In this document: positions 34,762 through 43,608 of the stretch, in pieces
Position numbering within the stretch: position 1 is the first letter of the stretch
How the letters are laid out: the number at the start of each line of letters is the position of its first letter
Assembly: GCF_900100315.1 (NCBI RefSeq)
Contig: NZ_FNFF01000008.1
Span: 186,001-250,000 of the forward strand
DNA length: 64,000 nucleotides
DNA from: Streptomyces indicus
Lineage (GTDB): Bacteria > Actinomycetota > Actinomycetes > Streptomycetales > Streptomycetaceae
Direction: 5' to 3'
The notes under the pieces: model-generated
The model's database searches: none
The model's input: the letters and a program-made list of their open reading frames with translations, nothing else
Told to the model about the DNA's origin: nothing
Made by a program: the position numbers and the translations under genes

Positions 34762-35718
34762 TCACATGCCGTGGACGGCGGGCACCGTCCCGAGCCGGCC
34801 CTTCTGGAAGTCCTCGAAGGCCTGCTGGAGTTCGGCCTTCGTGTTCATCACGAACGGGCCGTAGTGCGCCATGGGTTCGCGGATGGGCTGCCCGCCGAGC
34901 AGGACGACCTCGAGGTCGGGGGTGTTCCCGTCCTGCTTCTCGTCCGCGCGGACCGTGAGCGAACCGCCGTCGCCGAAGACCGCCGTCTGGCCCATGTGGA
35001 TCGGCCGCCGCTCCTCGCCGACGGTGCCGCGTCCGGCCAGGACGTACGCGAGACCGTTGAAGTCGGAGCGCCACGGCAGCGTGACCGAGGCGCCGGGGCG
35101 CACGGTCGCGTGGATCATCGTGATCGGCGTGTGCGTGATGCCCGGACCCTCGTGTCCGTCCAGCTCACCGGCGATGACACGCATCAGCGCGCCGCCGTCG
35201 GGGGAGCTGAGCAGCTGCACCTGACCACCGCGGATGTCCTGGTAGCGAGGGTCCATCATCTTGTCCTTCGCGGGCAGGTTCACCCACAGCTGGAGCCCGT
35301 GGAACAGCCCCCCGGACATCACCAGGTCCTCCGGCGGCGCCTCGATGTGCAACAGGCCCGAGCCGGCGGTCATCCACTGGGTGTCCCCGTTCTGGATGGT
35401 GCCGCCGCCCCCGTTGGAGTCCTGGTGGATGAAGGTGCCGTCGATCAGGTACGTGACCGTCTCGAAGCCGCGGTGGGGGTGCCAGGGGGTGCCCTTGGGC
35501 TCGCCCGGCGCGTACTCCACCTCGCCCATCTGGTCCATCATGATGAACGGGTCGAGGTACTTGTAGTTGATGCCCGCGAACGCGCGGCGCACCGGGAAGC
35601 CCTCCCCCTCGAAGCCGGACGGCGCGGTCGTCACGGCCAGGACCTTGCGCGCCACCGCATCGGCGGGGGCGGTCACCTTGGGCAGGGTCAGCGGGTTCTC
35701 GACGGTTACAGCAGGCAT
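34762..35718 (-). CDS. Pirin family protein
   Basis: 318 residues, a bicupin. The N-terminal cupin contains the metal ligands in TPWHPHRGFETVTYLIDG and the following segment HIEAPPEDLVMSGG. The C-terminal cupin (about 180-290) is less conserved. Pirins have quercetinase activity in some bacteria or bind regulators. AAGGAGGT lies 8 bases before ATG 35718. An imperfect AGTT/AACT dyad upstream (35748-35763) suggests a MarR- or TetR-type repressor. Confidence 0.92.
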   Translation of the reverse strand: MPAVTVENPLTLPKVTAPADAVARKVLAVTTAPSGFEGEGFPVRRAFAGINYKYLDPFIMMDQMGEVEYAPGEPKGTPWHPHRGFETVTYLIDGTFIHQDSNGGGGTIQNGDTQWMTAGSGLLHIEAPPEDLVMSGGLFHGLQLWVNLPAKDKMMDPRYQDIRGGQVQLLSSPDGGALMRVIAGELDGHEGPGITHTPITMIHATVRPGASVTLPWRSDFNGLAYVLAGRGTVGEERRPIHMGQTAVFGDGGSLTVRADEKQDGNTPDLEVVLLGGQPIREPMAHYGPFVMNTKAELQQAFEDFQKGRLGTVPAVHGM

Positions 35719-35747
35719 GGTCGGTACCTCCTTCGTGATCCGAGAAT

Positions 35748-35763
35748 AGTTGAATCTCGAACT
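35748..35763 (-). promoter_or_regulatory. Candidate operator in the pirin promoter
   Basis: AGTTGAATCTCGAACT, an imperfect dyad with AGTT/AACT ends, lies just upstream of a -10-like TATTCT on the pirin strand. A bound repressor would cover the promoter spacer. Confidence 0.35.
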
Positions 35764-35785
35764 TTCTGCTACCCGGAACGCGAAA

Positions 35786-35811
35786 GGCCCCGGAGTAATT
35801 CCTCCGGGGCC
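35786..35811 (-). terminator. Terminator after the SseB gene
   Basis: A 10-bp perfect stem (GGCCCCGGAG) with loop TAATTC, 34 bases past the SseB stop. Confidence 0.8.
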
Positions 35812-35844
35812 CGCCCATCACCTACACGATCACCGCGTACGCGG

Positions 35845-36339
35845 TCAGCCGTACATCCGCCGCATCGCGAAGTCGACCATCTGCTCCACGGCCTTCGCGT
35901 CGAAGACCATCCGGTGCTCACCCTCCATGTCGAGCACGAAGCCGTACCCCGTCGGCAGCAGGTCGATGACCTCGGCGCCGGTGATCACGAAGTACTTGGA
36001 CTCCTTGCCCGCGTACCGGCGCAGCTCCTTGAGGGAGGTGAACATCGGGATCACGGGGTGCTGCGTGTTGTGCAGGGCCAGGAAGCCGGGGTTGTCCCCG
36101 CGCGGGCAGTAGACCTTGGAGGTCGCGAAGATCTGCTGGAAGTCCTCGGCCGACATCGAGCCGGTCGTGAACGCGCGCACCGCGTCCGCGAGGGAAGGCG
36201 GGGACGGCTCGGGGTAGAGCGGGGGCTGCTGGGCGTAGCCGCCCTGCATGCCACCCTGCATGCCGCCCGGCATCTGTCCCTGCGGCGGCATGGGCGGCGC
36301 GTACTGCTGCCCGCCGGGGCTCTGGTCGTAGCCGTACAT
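35845..36339 (-). CDS. SseB-domain protein
   Basis: 164 residues. A Gln/Pro/Gly/Met-rich N-terminus of about 45 residues (repeats of PGGMQGG) precedes an SseB domain (about 50-160) with PGFLALHNTQHPVIPMFTS and a short YGFVLDMEGEHRMVFDA end. The domain is widespread and named after an E. coli serine-sensitivity factor; no biochemical role is settled. It is divergent from the acyl-CoA dehydrogenase gene. Confidence 0.87.
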   Translation of the reverse strand: MYGYDQSPGGQQYAPPMPPQGQMPGGMQGGMQGGYAQQPPLYPEPSPPSLADAVRAFTTGSMSAEDFQQIFATSKVYCPRGDNPGFLALHNTQHPVIPMFTSLKELRRYAGKESKYFVITGAEVIDLLPTGYGFVLDMEGEHRMVFDAKAVEQMVDFAMRRMYG

Positions 36340-36405
36340 GGCACCGAGAGTACCGGGCCATAAATGGCGGGTGTCACAGATGGCCGGTTTGGGGTTGCAT
36401 CTTAT

Positions 36406-36417
36406 TACCGACGGGTA
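36406..36417. promoter_or_regulatory. Candidate operator of the acyl-CoA dehydrogenase gene
   Basis: TACCGACGGGTA, a palindrome (TACC/GGTA around GACG), lies between a TTGCAT and a TAGCAT in the promoter region, overlapping the TAGCAT box. A TetR-type fatty-acid regulator would be a natural candidate (inference). Confidence 0.4.
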
Positions 36418-36511
36418 GCATCATCGTGGCTACTAGCTGGTACGCATACGAGGATCCTGCCGGATCATCGGCCTGATCCACTCCTCCCCGGACTTATACG
36501 GAGCCGTCGCC

Positions 36512-38338
36512 ATGGGGCACTACAAGTCGAATCTCCGCGACATCGAGTTCAACCTCTTCGAGGTGCTCGGCCGCGACAAGCTGTACGGCACCGGCCCGTT
36601 CGCGGAGATGGACACCGAGACCGCCAAGGACGTACTCGCCGAGCTGACCCGCCTCGCGGAGAACGAGCTGGCCGAGTCCTTCGCCGACGCCGACCGCAAC
36701 CCGCCGGTCTTCGACCCGGAGACCCACACGGCCCCGGTCCCGGCGTCCTTCAAGAAGTCGTACAAGGCCTTCATGGACTCCGAGTACTGGCGTCTGGGCC
36801 TGCCCGAGGAGATCGGCGGCACCACCGCCCCGCCGTCCCTGATCTGGTCCTACGCGGAGCTGATCCTCGGTGCGAACCCGGCGATCTGGATGTACTCCTC
36901 CGGCCCGGCGTTCGCCCGGATCCTCTTCGAGGAGGGCACCGAGGAGCAGAAGAAGTGGGCGAAGATCGCCGTCGACAAGCTCTGGGGCTCGACGATGGTC
37001 CTCACCGAGCCGGACGCCGGCTCGGACGTGGGCGCGGGCCGCACCAAGGCCGTGCAGCAGGAGGACGGCTCCTGGCACATCGAGGGCGTCAAGCGCTTCA
37101 TCACGTCCGGTGAGCACGACATGGAGGAGAACATCCTCCACTACGTCCTCGCCCGTCCCGAGGGTGCCGGCCCCGGCACCAAGGGCCTGTCCCTCTTCCT
37201 CGTCCCGAAGTACCTCTTCGACTTCGAGACCGGCGAGCTGGGCGAGCGCAACGGCGTGTACGCCACCAACGTCGAGCACAAGATGGGCCTCAAGGCCTCC
37301 AACACCTGCGAGATGACCTTCGGCGACCAGCACCCCGCCAAGGGCTGGCTGATCGGCGACAAGCACGACGGCATCCGCCAGATGTTCCGCATCATCGAGT
37401 TCGCCCGCATGATGGTCGGCACGAAGGCGATCTCCACGCTCTCCACCGGTTACCTCAACGCCCTTGAGTACGCCAAGGAGCGCGTGCAGGGTCCGGACCT
37501 GGCCAACTTCATGGACAAGACCGCGCCGAAGGTCACCATCACGCACCACCCCGACGTGCGCCGCTCCCTGATGACGCAGAAGGCGTACGCGGAGGGCATG
37601 CGCGCGCTCGTCCTGTACACCGCGTCGATCCAGGACGAGATCCTCGTCAAGGAGACGGCCGGCGAGGACGCCTCGCAGCTGGAGGCGCTCAACGACCTGC
37701 TCCTGCCGATCGTGAAGGGCTACGGCTCCGAGAAGGGCTACGAGCAGCTCGCGCAGTCGCTCCAGACCTTCGGCGGCTCCGGCTTCCTGCAGGAGTACCC
37801 GATCGAGCAGTACATCCGCGACGCGAAGATCGACACCCTCTACGAGGGCACCACCGCCATCCAGGGCCAGGACTACTTCTTCCGGAAGATCGTCCGCAAC
37901 CAGGGCGCCGCCCTGAACGGCCTCGCCGAGGAGATCAAGAAGTTCCTCGCGGTCGGCACCGGCGGCGAGGAGCTCGCCACCGCCCGCGACCAGCTCGCCA
38001 AGGCGGCCGTCGAGCTGGAGGCCATCGTCGGCCTCATGCTCACGGACCTCGCGGCCACCGAGCAGGACGTCCGCTCGATCTACAAGGTCGGCCTCAACAC
38101 CACCCGCCTGCTGCTCGCCTCCGGTGACGTGGTCGTCGGCTACCTGCTCCTCAAGGCCGCCGCGGTGGCCGCCGAGAAGCTGCCGAACGCCTCCGCCAAG
38201 GACAAGGCCTTCTACACCGGCAAGATCGCGGCCGCGAAGTTCTTCGCCGCCAACGTCCTGCCGGGCGTCACGGGCGCACGCAAGCTCGCCGAGGGCGTGG
38301 ACCTGGACCTGATGGACCTGGATGAGGCGGCCTTCTGA
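36512..38338 (+). CDS. Acyl-CoA dehydrogenase (long FadE type)
   Basis: 608 residues, longer than the common 380-residue form, with the extra N- and C-terminal helices of the ACAD family used for long-chain substrates. Fits first-step beta-oxidation with FAD. Signatures: MVLTEPDAGSDVGAG (FAD/substrate), GVKRFITSGEHD, QTFGGSGFLQEYPIEQYIRD, and the catalytic Glu at about 445 in DTLYEGTTAIQGQD. GGAG lies 8 bases before the ATG. It is divergent from SseB and probably controlled through the TACC/GGTA palindrome upstream. Confidence 0.94.
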   Translation: MGHYKSNLRDIEFNLFEVLGRDKLYGTGPFAEMDTETAKDVLAELTRLAENELAESFADADRNPPVFDPETHTAPVPASFKKSYKAFMDSEYWRLGLPEEIGGTTAPPSLIWSYAELILGANPAIWMYSSGPAFARILFEEGTEEQKKWAKIAVDKLWGSTMVLTEPDAGSDVGAGRTKAVQQEDGSWHIEGVKRFITSGEHDMEENILHYVLARPEGAGPGTKGLSLFLVPKYLFDFETGELGERNGVYATNVEHKMGLKASNTCEMTFGDQHPAKGWLIGDKHDGIRQMFRIIEFARMMVGTKAISTLSTGYLNALEYAKERVQGPDLANFMDKTAPKVTITHHPDVRRSLMTQKAYAEGMRALVLYTASIQDEILVKETAGEDASQLEALNDLLLPIVKGYGSEKGYEQLAQSLQTFGGSGFLQEYPIEQYIRDAKIDTLYEGTTAIQGQDYFFRKIVRNQGAALNGLAEEIKKFLAVGTGGEELATARDQLAKAAVELEAIVGLMLTDLAATEQDVRSIYKVGLNTTRLLLASGDVVVGYLLLKAAAVAAEKLPNASAKDKAFYTGKIAAAKFFAANVLPGVTGARKLAEGVDLDLMDLDEAAF

Positions 38339-38373
38339 GCCCGGTGAGCTGATCCCGCTCGTCCGCTGCGCGT

Positions 38374-38405
38374 GACGGCCCGTCCCGGTCGGGGGACGGG
38401 CCGTC
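38374..38405 (+). terminator. Terminator after acyl-CoA dehydrogenase
   Basis: A 13-bp perfect stem (GACGGCCCGTCCC) with loop GGTCGG, 35 bases past the stop. Confidence 0.88.
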
Positions 38406-38510
38406 CGTCGTCGCGCAGGTCCCGATCGACATCGACCTCACCGAGTACCACCGGCTCTGACGCCGCGGCTCCCCGGAAGCCCACGGGGAGCCCGTCGTTA
38501 CAGTGAACCC

Positions 38511-39803
38511 ATGAGCAGCTCTCCCCGCTTCGACAGAAGCCACACCGACGACCTGATCTCCTTCCTCGCCGCGAGCCCCACGCCGTACCACGCGGTCGCG
38601 AGCGCGGCGGAGCGGCTCGAGAAGGCCGGGTTCCGGCAGGTGGACGAGGGCGCCGAGTGGGACGGCACGAACGGCGGCAAGTACGTCCTGCGCGGCGGCG
38701 CGATCATCGCCTGGTACGTGCCGGAGGGCGCGGGCGCGCACACCCCGTTCCGTATCGTCGGCGCCCACACCGACTCCCCCAACCTGCGCGTGAAGCCGCT
38801 GCCCGACACCGGCGCGTACGGCTGGCGGCAGGTCGCCGTGGAGATCTACGGCGGGCCGCTGCTCAACTCCTGGCTCGACCGCGACCTCGGCCTCGCCGGC
38901 CGGCTCTCGCTGCGCGACGGCACGACCCGCCTGGTCAACGTCAGCCGCCCGCTGCTTCGCGTCCCGCAGCTCGCGATCCACATGGACCGGTCCATCTACG
39001 AGAAGGGCCTCCAGCTCGACAAGCAGAAGCACATGCAGCCCATCTGGGGCCTGGGCGACGCCCGCGAGGGCGACCTGATCTCCTTCCTGGAGGAGGAGAA
39101 CGGGATCGCGGCCGGCGAGGTGACCGGCTGGGACCTGATGGTGCACTCCATCGAGCCGCCCGCCTACCTCGGCCGCGACGAGGAGCTGCTCGCGGGCCCG
39201 CGCATGGACAACCTGCTCTCCGTGCACGCCGCGACGGCCGCGCTCGCCGCCGCCGCGCACGCCGGGGACCTCTCGTACATCCCGGTCCTCGCCGCCTTCG
39301 ACCACGAGGAGAACGGGTCGCAGTCCGACACCGGCGCCGACGGCCCGCTGCTCGGCTCCGTCCTGGAGCGTTCGGTGTTCGCGCGCGGCGGTTCGTACGA
39401 GGACAAGGCACGCGCCTTCGCCGGCACCGTCTGCCTCTCCTCGGACACCGGCCACGCCGTGCACCCCAACTACGCGGAGCGGCACGACCCGACGCACCAC
39501 CCGCGCGCCAACGGCGGCCCGATCCTCAAGGTCAACGTCAACAACCGCTATGCGACGGACGGTTCGGGCCGTGCGGTGTTCGTGGACGCGTGCGAGCGCG
39601 CCGGCGTTCCGTACCAGCACTTCGTCTCGAACAACGCGATGCCCTGCGGCACCACGATCGGCCCGATCACGGCCGCGCGGCACGGCATCAAGACCGTGGA
39701 CATCGGTGTCGCCATCCTGTCGATGCACAGCGCGCGCGAGCTGTGCGGCTCGGACGACCCGCACCTCCTCGCGAGCGCGCTGACGGCGTTCCTGGAGGGC
39801 TGA
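38511..39803 (+). CDS. M18 family aminopeptidase (aspartyl aminopeptidase type)
   Basis: 430 residues, full length. A cytoplasmic co-catalytic zinc peptidase that removes N-terminal acidic or other residues. Visible ligands and motifs: GAHTDSPNLRVKP (His 86), the bridging Asp in GPRMDNLLSVHA, FDHEENGS (Glu pair), SSDTGHAVHPNY, and the C-terminal SMHSARELCGSDDPHLL with the last His. TACAGT lies 6 bases before ATG, with no ribosome site, so the mRNA is probably leaderless. Confidence 0.94.
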   Translation: MSSSPRFDRSHTDDLISFLAASPTPYHAVASAAERLEKAGFRQVDEGAEWDGTNGGKYVLRGGAIIAWYVPEGAGAHTPFRIVGAHTDSPNLRVKPLPDTGAYGWRQVAVEIYGGPLLNSWLDRDLGLAGRLSLRDGTTRLVNVSRPLLRVPQLAIHMDRSIYEKGLQLDKQKHMQPIWGLGDAREGDLISFLEEENGIAAGEVTGWDLMVHSIEPPAYLGRDEELLAGPRMDNLLSVHAATAALAAAAHAGDLSYIPVLAAFDHEENGSQSDTGADGPLLGSVLERSVFARGGSYEDKARAFAGTVCLSSDTGHAVHPNYAERHDPTHHPRANGGPILKVNVNNRYATDGSGRAVFVDACERAGVPYQHFVSNNAMPCGTTIGPITAARHGIKTVDIGVAILSMHSARELCGSDDPHLLASALTAFLEG

Positions 39804-39836
39804 CCCCAGGGCCGTGAGGTGAACTCCCGGCTTTCG

Positions 39837-39882
39837 CATGGCTGTTCCGGCTCCGGGTACCCGGTGTGCCGGAACAGCCATG
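39837..39882. terminator. Long terminator hairpin with nested palindrome
   Basis: Perfect 15-bp arms (CATGGCTGTTCCGGC) enclose a 16-base loop that itself contains the palindrome CCGGGTACCCGG. It begins 34 bases after the aminopeptidase stop. Confidence 0.85.
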
Positions 39883-39900
39883 TACAGGGAGGCGGAAGTC

Positions 39901-40122
39901 ATGGGCATGGGCGGATGCATCATCTTGATCGCAGCCGGCGCCATCCTCACGTTCGCGACCAACTGGGAGATGCAGGGAGTCAATCTCGACGTCGTCGGCA
40001 TCATCCTGATGCTGGTCGGGATCATCGGCGTCGTGGCCTTCAGCTCGGCCGCGCGGCGCAGGCGGGTCATCGCTCCGGGCGCCACGGTGGTCGACGAGCA
40101 GCAGACGCGGCGTTACGAGTGA
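39901..40122 (+). CDS. DUF6458-type small membrane protein
   Basis: 73 residues with two membrane helices (CIILIAAGAILTFAT and VVGIILMLVGIIGVVAFSS), an Arg-rich loop (RRRR) and a short acidic C-terminus. The layout matches a widespread actinobacterial family of unknown function. The ATG at 39901 has GGAGGCGG upstream and fits the family length; a longer frame from 39838 would cross the upstream terminator. Confidence 0.85.
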   Translation: MGMGGCIILIAAGAILTFATNWEMQGVNLDVVGIILMLVGIIGVVAFSSAARRRRVIAPGATVVDEQQTRRYE

Positions 40123-40252
40123 CGCGAGGGAACTGAGACCGGACGTTCCTCGTCTTGGTGCTCGGGACGGTACGGGAGCTGCCGCGGCACGCGCGCAGGC
40201 GGCCCCAACTCCGTTCCCACCGACCGCACTTCACGTCACGGGGGACAGATTC

Positions 40253-40966
40253 ATGGGTACGTTGCGTCGCCGCGCCGCGCTCGTCATCGCAGGGACGGCC
40301 GCTGTCGGCATGGTCCTGACCGGCTGCTCGGACTCCGGTTCCGGGCGCAAGTCGTCGGGGTCGTCCGGGGGCAGCTCGTCCTCGAAGGGTTCGTCGAAGG
40401 ACTCCGGAAAGGGGACCGGGAACGGGTCCGGGTCCGGCAAGACGCAGCCCACCGACACCCCCTCCAAGGGCGGCGGCGGAAAGACCGTCCCGGCGGGCAA
40501 GCCCTCCAAGCCGGCCACGGGCGGCGGTGGCGGCACCGGGCCGTGCACCGACGCGGAGACGAAGACGACCGTCACCGCGGCCCCGCGCCCGGTCAACTAC
40601 CAGCTGATCACGCTCACCAACACCTCGAAGCGCACCTGCACGGTGCTGTCCTACCCGGTGGTGAGCTTCGGCCCCGATCTCGACGGCACGGCCGAGGGCC
40701 GCGAGGACACCAAGCCGCAGGCCGTCGTCACGCTCAAGCCCGGCGCCTCCGCGTACGCCGGACTCAACACCAGCCCGGCCGACCAGGCGGACGACGGCAG
40801 CAAGCCGCACGCCAAGTCCCTGTCCGTGGACCTGATCAAGAAGGTCGGCGGCGACGGCTCCACACTCCAGTTCGGCCGGCCGGAGAGCTTCAAGGTGAAC
40901 GACCTGTTCATCTACGAGCCGACGGTGACGTACTGGCAGCAGGAGCTGGACGTGGCGCTGAGCTAG
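40253..40966 (+). CDS. DUF4232 lipoprotein
   Basis: 237 residues. The signal sequence ends in the lipobox VLTGC (Cys about 25). A low-complexity Ser/Gly/Lys linker of about 70 residues leads to a DUF4232-type domain (about 95-237) with the usual pattern CTDAET...NYQLITLTNTSKRTCTVLSYP. It is attached to the outer face of the membrane; the role of the domain is unknown. ATG 40253 has GGGGACAG upstream. Confidence 0.85.
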   Translation: MGTLRRRAALVIAGTAAVGMVLTGCSDSGSGRKSSGSSGGSSSSKGSSKDSGKGTGNGSGSGKTQPTDTPSKGGGGKTVPAGKPSKPATGGGGGTGPCTDAETKTTVTAAPRPVNYQLITLTNTSKRTCTVLSYPVVSFGPDLDGTAEGREDTKPQAVVTLKPGASAYAGLNTSPADQADDGSKPHAKSLSVDLIKKVGGDGSTLQFGRPESFKVNDLFIYEPTVTYWQQELDVALS

Positions 40967-41013
40967 CAGCCGGGGTGGTCGCGGGCGGGCGCGCGGATGC
41001 ACCGCGGGCCCGC

Positions 41014-41049
41014 CCCGCACTCCCTACACGTCCCGCACTCCCTACGCGT
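41014..41049. repeat. Two 18-bp direct repeats at the end of the NHL gene
   Basis: CCCGCACTCCCTACACGT is followed directly by CCCGCACTCCCTACGCGT. The second copy carries the stop codon and last residues of the NHL/thioredoxin gene on the minus strand. Confidence 0.85.
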
Positions 41050-42865
41050 CCATCCCCGCGAGCACCAGCGCCAGCCGGTCCGTCGCGCCTTCGGTGAGAC
41101 GGACCGGGACGCCCCAGTCCTGCTGGTGGACGTGGCAGGCCGGGTACTCGTTGGCCGGGTCGTCGTCGCACGAGGCCGCCATCGCCGAGACGTGCAGCAC
41201 GCCCTCCGCCACCGCGGGGTCGAGCTCCAGTGCGCGGTTCAGGTCCGTGCCCGCGCCCTCGCCCGCGAGCAGCAGCTCCGGCGGGGTGGCGGAGACGAGC
41301 AGGCGGGTCGAGGGGCCGTAGCGGGTGTCCAGCTTCTGGCCGCTCGGCGCCTGGAAGACCACGTCCAACGTGAGCTTGCCCGGGGCGACTTCGGTGGCGG
41401 CGCGCTGGGTGCGGTGCGCCACCGCCTCCACGCGTACGGCCTCCTCGGGCAGCCGCAGCCGGGTCAGCCGGTGCCGGGCCGACTCGACCACCACGATGTC
41501 CTCGTCCACGAGCACGGCGTCGGACGGCTCGCGCAGATCGGTGGCCAGGGTCGTGACCTCGCCGCTCGCGGGGTCGAAGCGGCGCAGCGCGTGGTTGTAC
41601 GTGTCGCAGACCGCGACCGAGCCGTCGGGGAGCGCGGTGACGCCCAACGGGTGCTGGAGCAGGGCCTGTTCGGCGGCCCCGTCGCGGTGCCCGAAGTCGA
41701 AGAGCCCGGTGCCCACCGCCGTGTGCACGACGCGGTCCGTGCCGATCCAGCGCAGGGCGCTGGTCTCGGAGTCGGCGATCCACAGCCGGTCCCCGGCGGC
41801 CGCGAGCCCGGAGGGCTGCGCGAACCAGGCCTCGGCGGCCGGCCCGTCGACCAGGCCCTCATTGGTCGTACCCGCCGCGACCTGCACCGTCGCGCTCTCC
41901 GGGTCGTACGTCCACAGCTGGTGCACCCCGGCCATCGCGATCCACACCAGACCGTCGAACCACGCCACGTCCCACGGCGAGGAGAGGTCGACCTCGCGCG
42001 CCGGCCCCGAGGCGGGCGAGCCCTGCCACCACTGGCGCCCGGTGCCGGCCACGGTCTCCACCGCGCCGGTGGCCGGATCGAACGTGCGCAGCGCGTGGTT
42101 GACCGTGTCGGCGACGATCACGCGCCCGTCGGGCAGCAGCGCGAGGCCCTGCGGCTCACTGAACTGCGCCTCGCTCGACTGCCCGTCCCGCAGCCCGCGT
42201 TCACCGCTGCCGATCCGCCGTACGACCGTCTCGCCGTCCGCCGCCAGCTCGACCAGCTGGTGCCGGGTCGAGTCGGAGACCAGGAAGGTCCCGCCCGGCA
42301 GCAGCAGCGCCTTTCCGGGGAAGCGCAGATCGGTCGCGACCGGCTCGGGCGCCACGTACGGACCGTCGCCGCGCCGCAGCGTGCCCTTCGCCTCGTGCTC
42401 GGCCTCCAGCTCCTCGACCAGCTTCTCGATCGCGTGCGCGTGGCCCTCGCCCGCGTGCTGCGCGACGACATAGCCCTCGGGGTCGATGACGACGAGCGTG
42501 GGCCAGGCCCGTACCGCGTACTGCTTCCAGGTGGCGAGCTCGGGGTCGTCGAGCACGGGGTGGTGCACCTCGTACCGCTCGACGGCGTCGACCACGGCCG
42601 CGTGCTCGGCCTCGTGCACGAACTTCGGCGAGTGCACCCCGACGATCACGACGGTGTCCTTGTGCCGCTCCTCCAGCTCGCGCAGCTCGTCGAGGACGTG
42701 CAGGCAGTTGATGCAGCAGAAGGTCCAGAAGTCGAGGATCGTGATCCGGCCGCGCAGATCGGCGAGGCTGAGCTGCTCGCCTCCGGTGTTCAGCCAGCCG
42801 CCCTTGCCGATCAGCTCGGGGGCGCGGACTCGGGCACGGCGGGGGGCGGAAGCGGCATCGTTCAT
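41042..42865 (-). CDS. Thioredoxin-NHL fusion protein
   Basis: 607 residues. An N-terminal thioredoxin-like domain (about 20-160) with the redox site CINC in LDFWTFCCINCLHVLDEL, then a six-bladed NHL-repeat propeller (about 190-500; repeats such as LALLPDGRVIVADTVNHALR), then a short C-terminal domain (about 515-607). Similar proteins (NHLRC2-like) are conserved from bacteria to animals, without a settled reaction. No signal peptide is visible, so it is probably cytoplasmic. It is divergent from the LURP-one protein. Confidence 0.9.
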   Translation of the reverse strand: MNDAASAPRRARVRAPELIGKGGWLNTGGEQLSLADLRGRITILDFWTFCCINCLHVLDELRELEERHKDTVVIVGVHSPKFVHEAEHAAVVDAVERYEVHHPVLDDPELATWKQYAVRAWPTLVVIDPEGYVVAQHAGEGHAHAIEKLVEELEAEHEAKGTLRRGDGPYVAPEPVATDLRFPGKALLLPGGTFLVSDSTRHQLVELAADGETVVRRIGSGERGLRDGQSSEAQFSEPQGLALLPDGRVIVADTVNHALRTFDPATGAVETVAGTGRQWWQGSPASGPAREVDLSSPWDVAWFDGLVWIAMAGVHQLWTYDPESATVQVAAGTTNEGLVDGPAAEAWFAQPSGLAAAGDRLWIADSETSALRWIGTDRVVHTAVGTGLFDFGHRDGAAEQALLQHPLGVTALPDGSVAVCDTYNHALRRFDPASGEVTTLATDLREPSDAVLVDEDIVVVESARHRLTRLRLPEEAVRVEAVAHRTQRAATEVAPGKLTLDVVFQAPSGQKLDTRYGPSTRLLVSATPPELLLAGEGAGTDLNRALELDPAVAEGVLHVSAMAASCDDDPANEYPACHVHQQDWGVPVRLTEGATDRLALVLAGMDA

Positions 42866-42881
42866 GCTTCAAGCTTGCCAC

Positions 42882-42923
42882 CCCCGTACGTGTGCCCTGT
42901 CACCCCGTACGTGTGCCCTGTCA
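42882..42923. repeat. Two perfect 21-bp direct repeats in a divergent promoter region
   Basis: The unit beginning CCCCGTACGTGTGCCCTGTC occurs twice without spacing, with a partial third (CCCCATAC). It lies between the starts of the NHL gene (minus) and the LURP-one gene (plus). The 21-bp period equals two helical turns, as expected for stacked regulator sites. Confidence 0.7.
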
Positions 42924-42992
42924 CCCCCATACAGACGCCGGTCACCCGCGCTCCCGGGGCGGGCGCCCGCCGCCCGGGGTACGGATGGCCGC

Positions 42993-43496
42993 ATGAAATA
43001 TCTCGTACGCGACCGACTGCTCGGCATCGGTGACGACTACTGGATCGAGGACGAGCAGGGCCGCAAGGCCTTCTTCGTCGACGGCAAGGCGATGCGGCTC
43101 AGGGAGACCTTCGAGCTCAAGGACCCGCAGGGGCGGGTGCTCATCGACATCCGGGCCAAGATGTTCAGCCTGCGGGACGCGATGACCATCGAGCGGGACG
43201 GCGAGGCGCTCGCCACCGTGAAGAAGAAGCGCTTCTCGCTGCTTCGCAACCACTACCGCGTGCAGCTCGTGGACGGCACCGAGCTCGATGTCAGCGGCAA
43301 GATCCTGGACCGCGAGTTCGTCGTCGAGTACGAGGGCGAGATGCTCGCGCACATCTCACGGCGCTGGCTGCGCGTACGGGACACCTACGGCGTCGACGTC
43401 GTACGGGAGGAGGCCGATCCCTCGCTGATGATCGCGGTCGCGGTGTGCGTGATCCGGCTGGCCGAGAAGGAGCGGGAGGTCGGGCCCGGGGACTGA
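42993..43496 (+). CDS. LURP-one-related protein
   Basis: 167 residues, the typical length for the LURP-one/Tubby-like beta-barrel family. Features: YLVRDRLLGIGDDYWIEDE, AFFVDGKAMRLRETFELKD, and the C-terminal YGVDVVREEADPSLMIAVAVCVIRL helix that fills the barrel. The bacterial role is unknown; in eukaryotes, relatives bind phosphoinositides or scramble lipids. ATG 42993 lies 6 bases after TACGGAT, which may act as a -10 box for a leaderless mRNA. Directly downstream a 19-bp segment containing its stop codon is duplicated. Confidence 0.88.
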   Translation: MKYLVRDRLLGIGDDYWIEDEQGRKAFFVDGKAMRLRETFELKDPQGRVLIDIRAKMFSLRDAMTIERDGEALATVKKKRFSLLRNHYRVQLVDGTELDVSGKILDREFVVEYEGEMLAHISRRWLRVRDTYGVDVVREEADPSLMIAVAVCVIRLAEKEREVGPGD

Positions 43497-43522
43497 GGGA
43501 GACCGGGCCCGGGGACTGAGGG
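43481..43522. repeat. Tandem duplication of the LURP-one gene end
   Basis: CGGGCCCGGGGACTGAGGG occurs at 43481 and again at 43504; the first copy contains the stop codon. Confidence 0.8.
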
Positions 43523-43608
43523 GAGGCCGGGCCGGTGAGCGGTCCAGGCCGCGGGGCGGCACCCGGATGCCTTCGCATGACGTGCGGGTCACCGAGAGCG
43601 ATGGTGCG

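Noticed and set aside
38353..38460. Short frame ending QVPIDIDLTEYHRL after the acyl-CoA dehydrogenase
   Set aside because: It looks protein-like at the end but has no start codon and runs through the terminator hairpin; at most a gene remnant.
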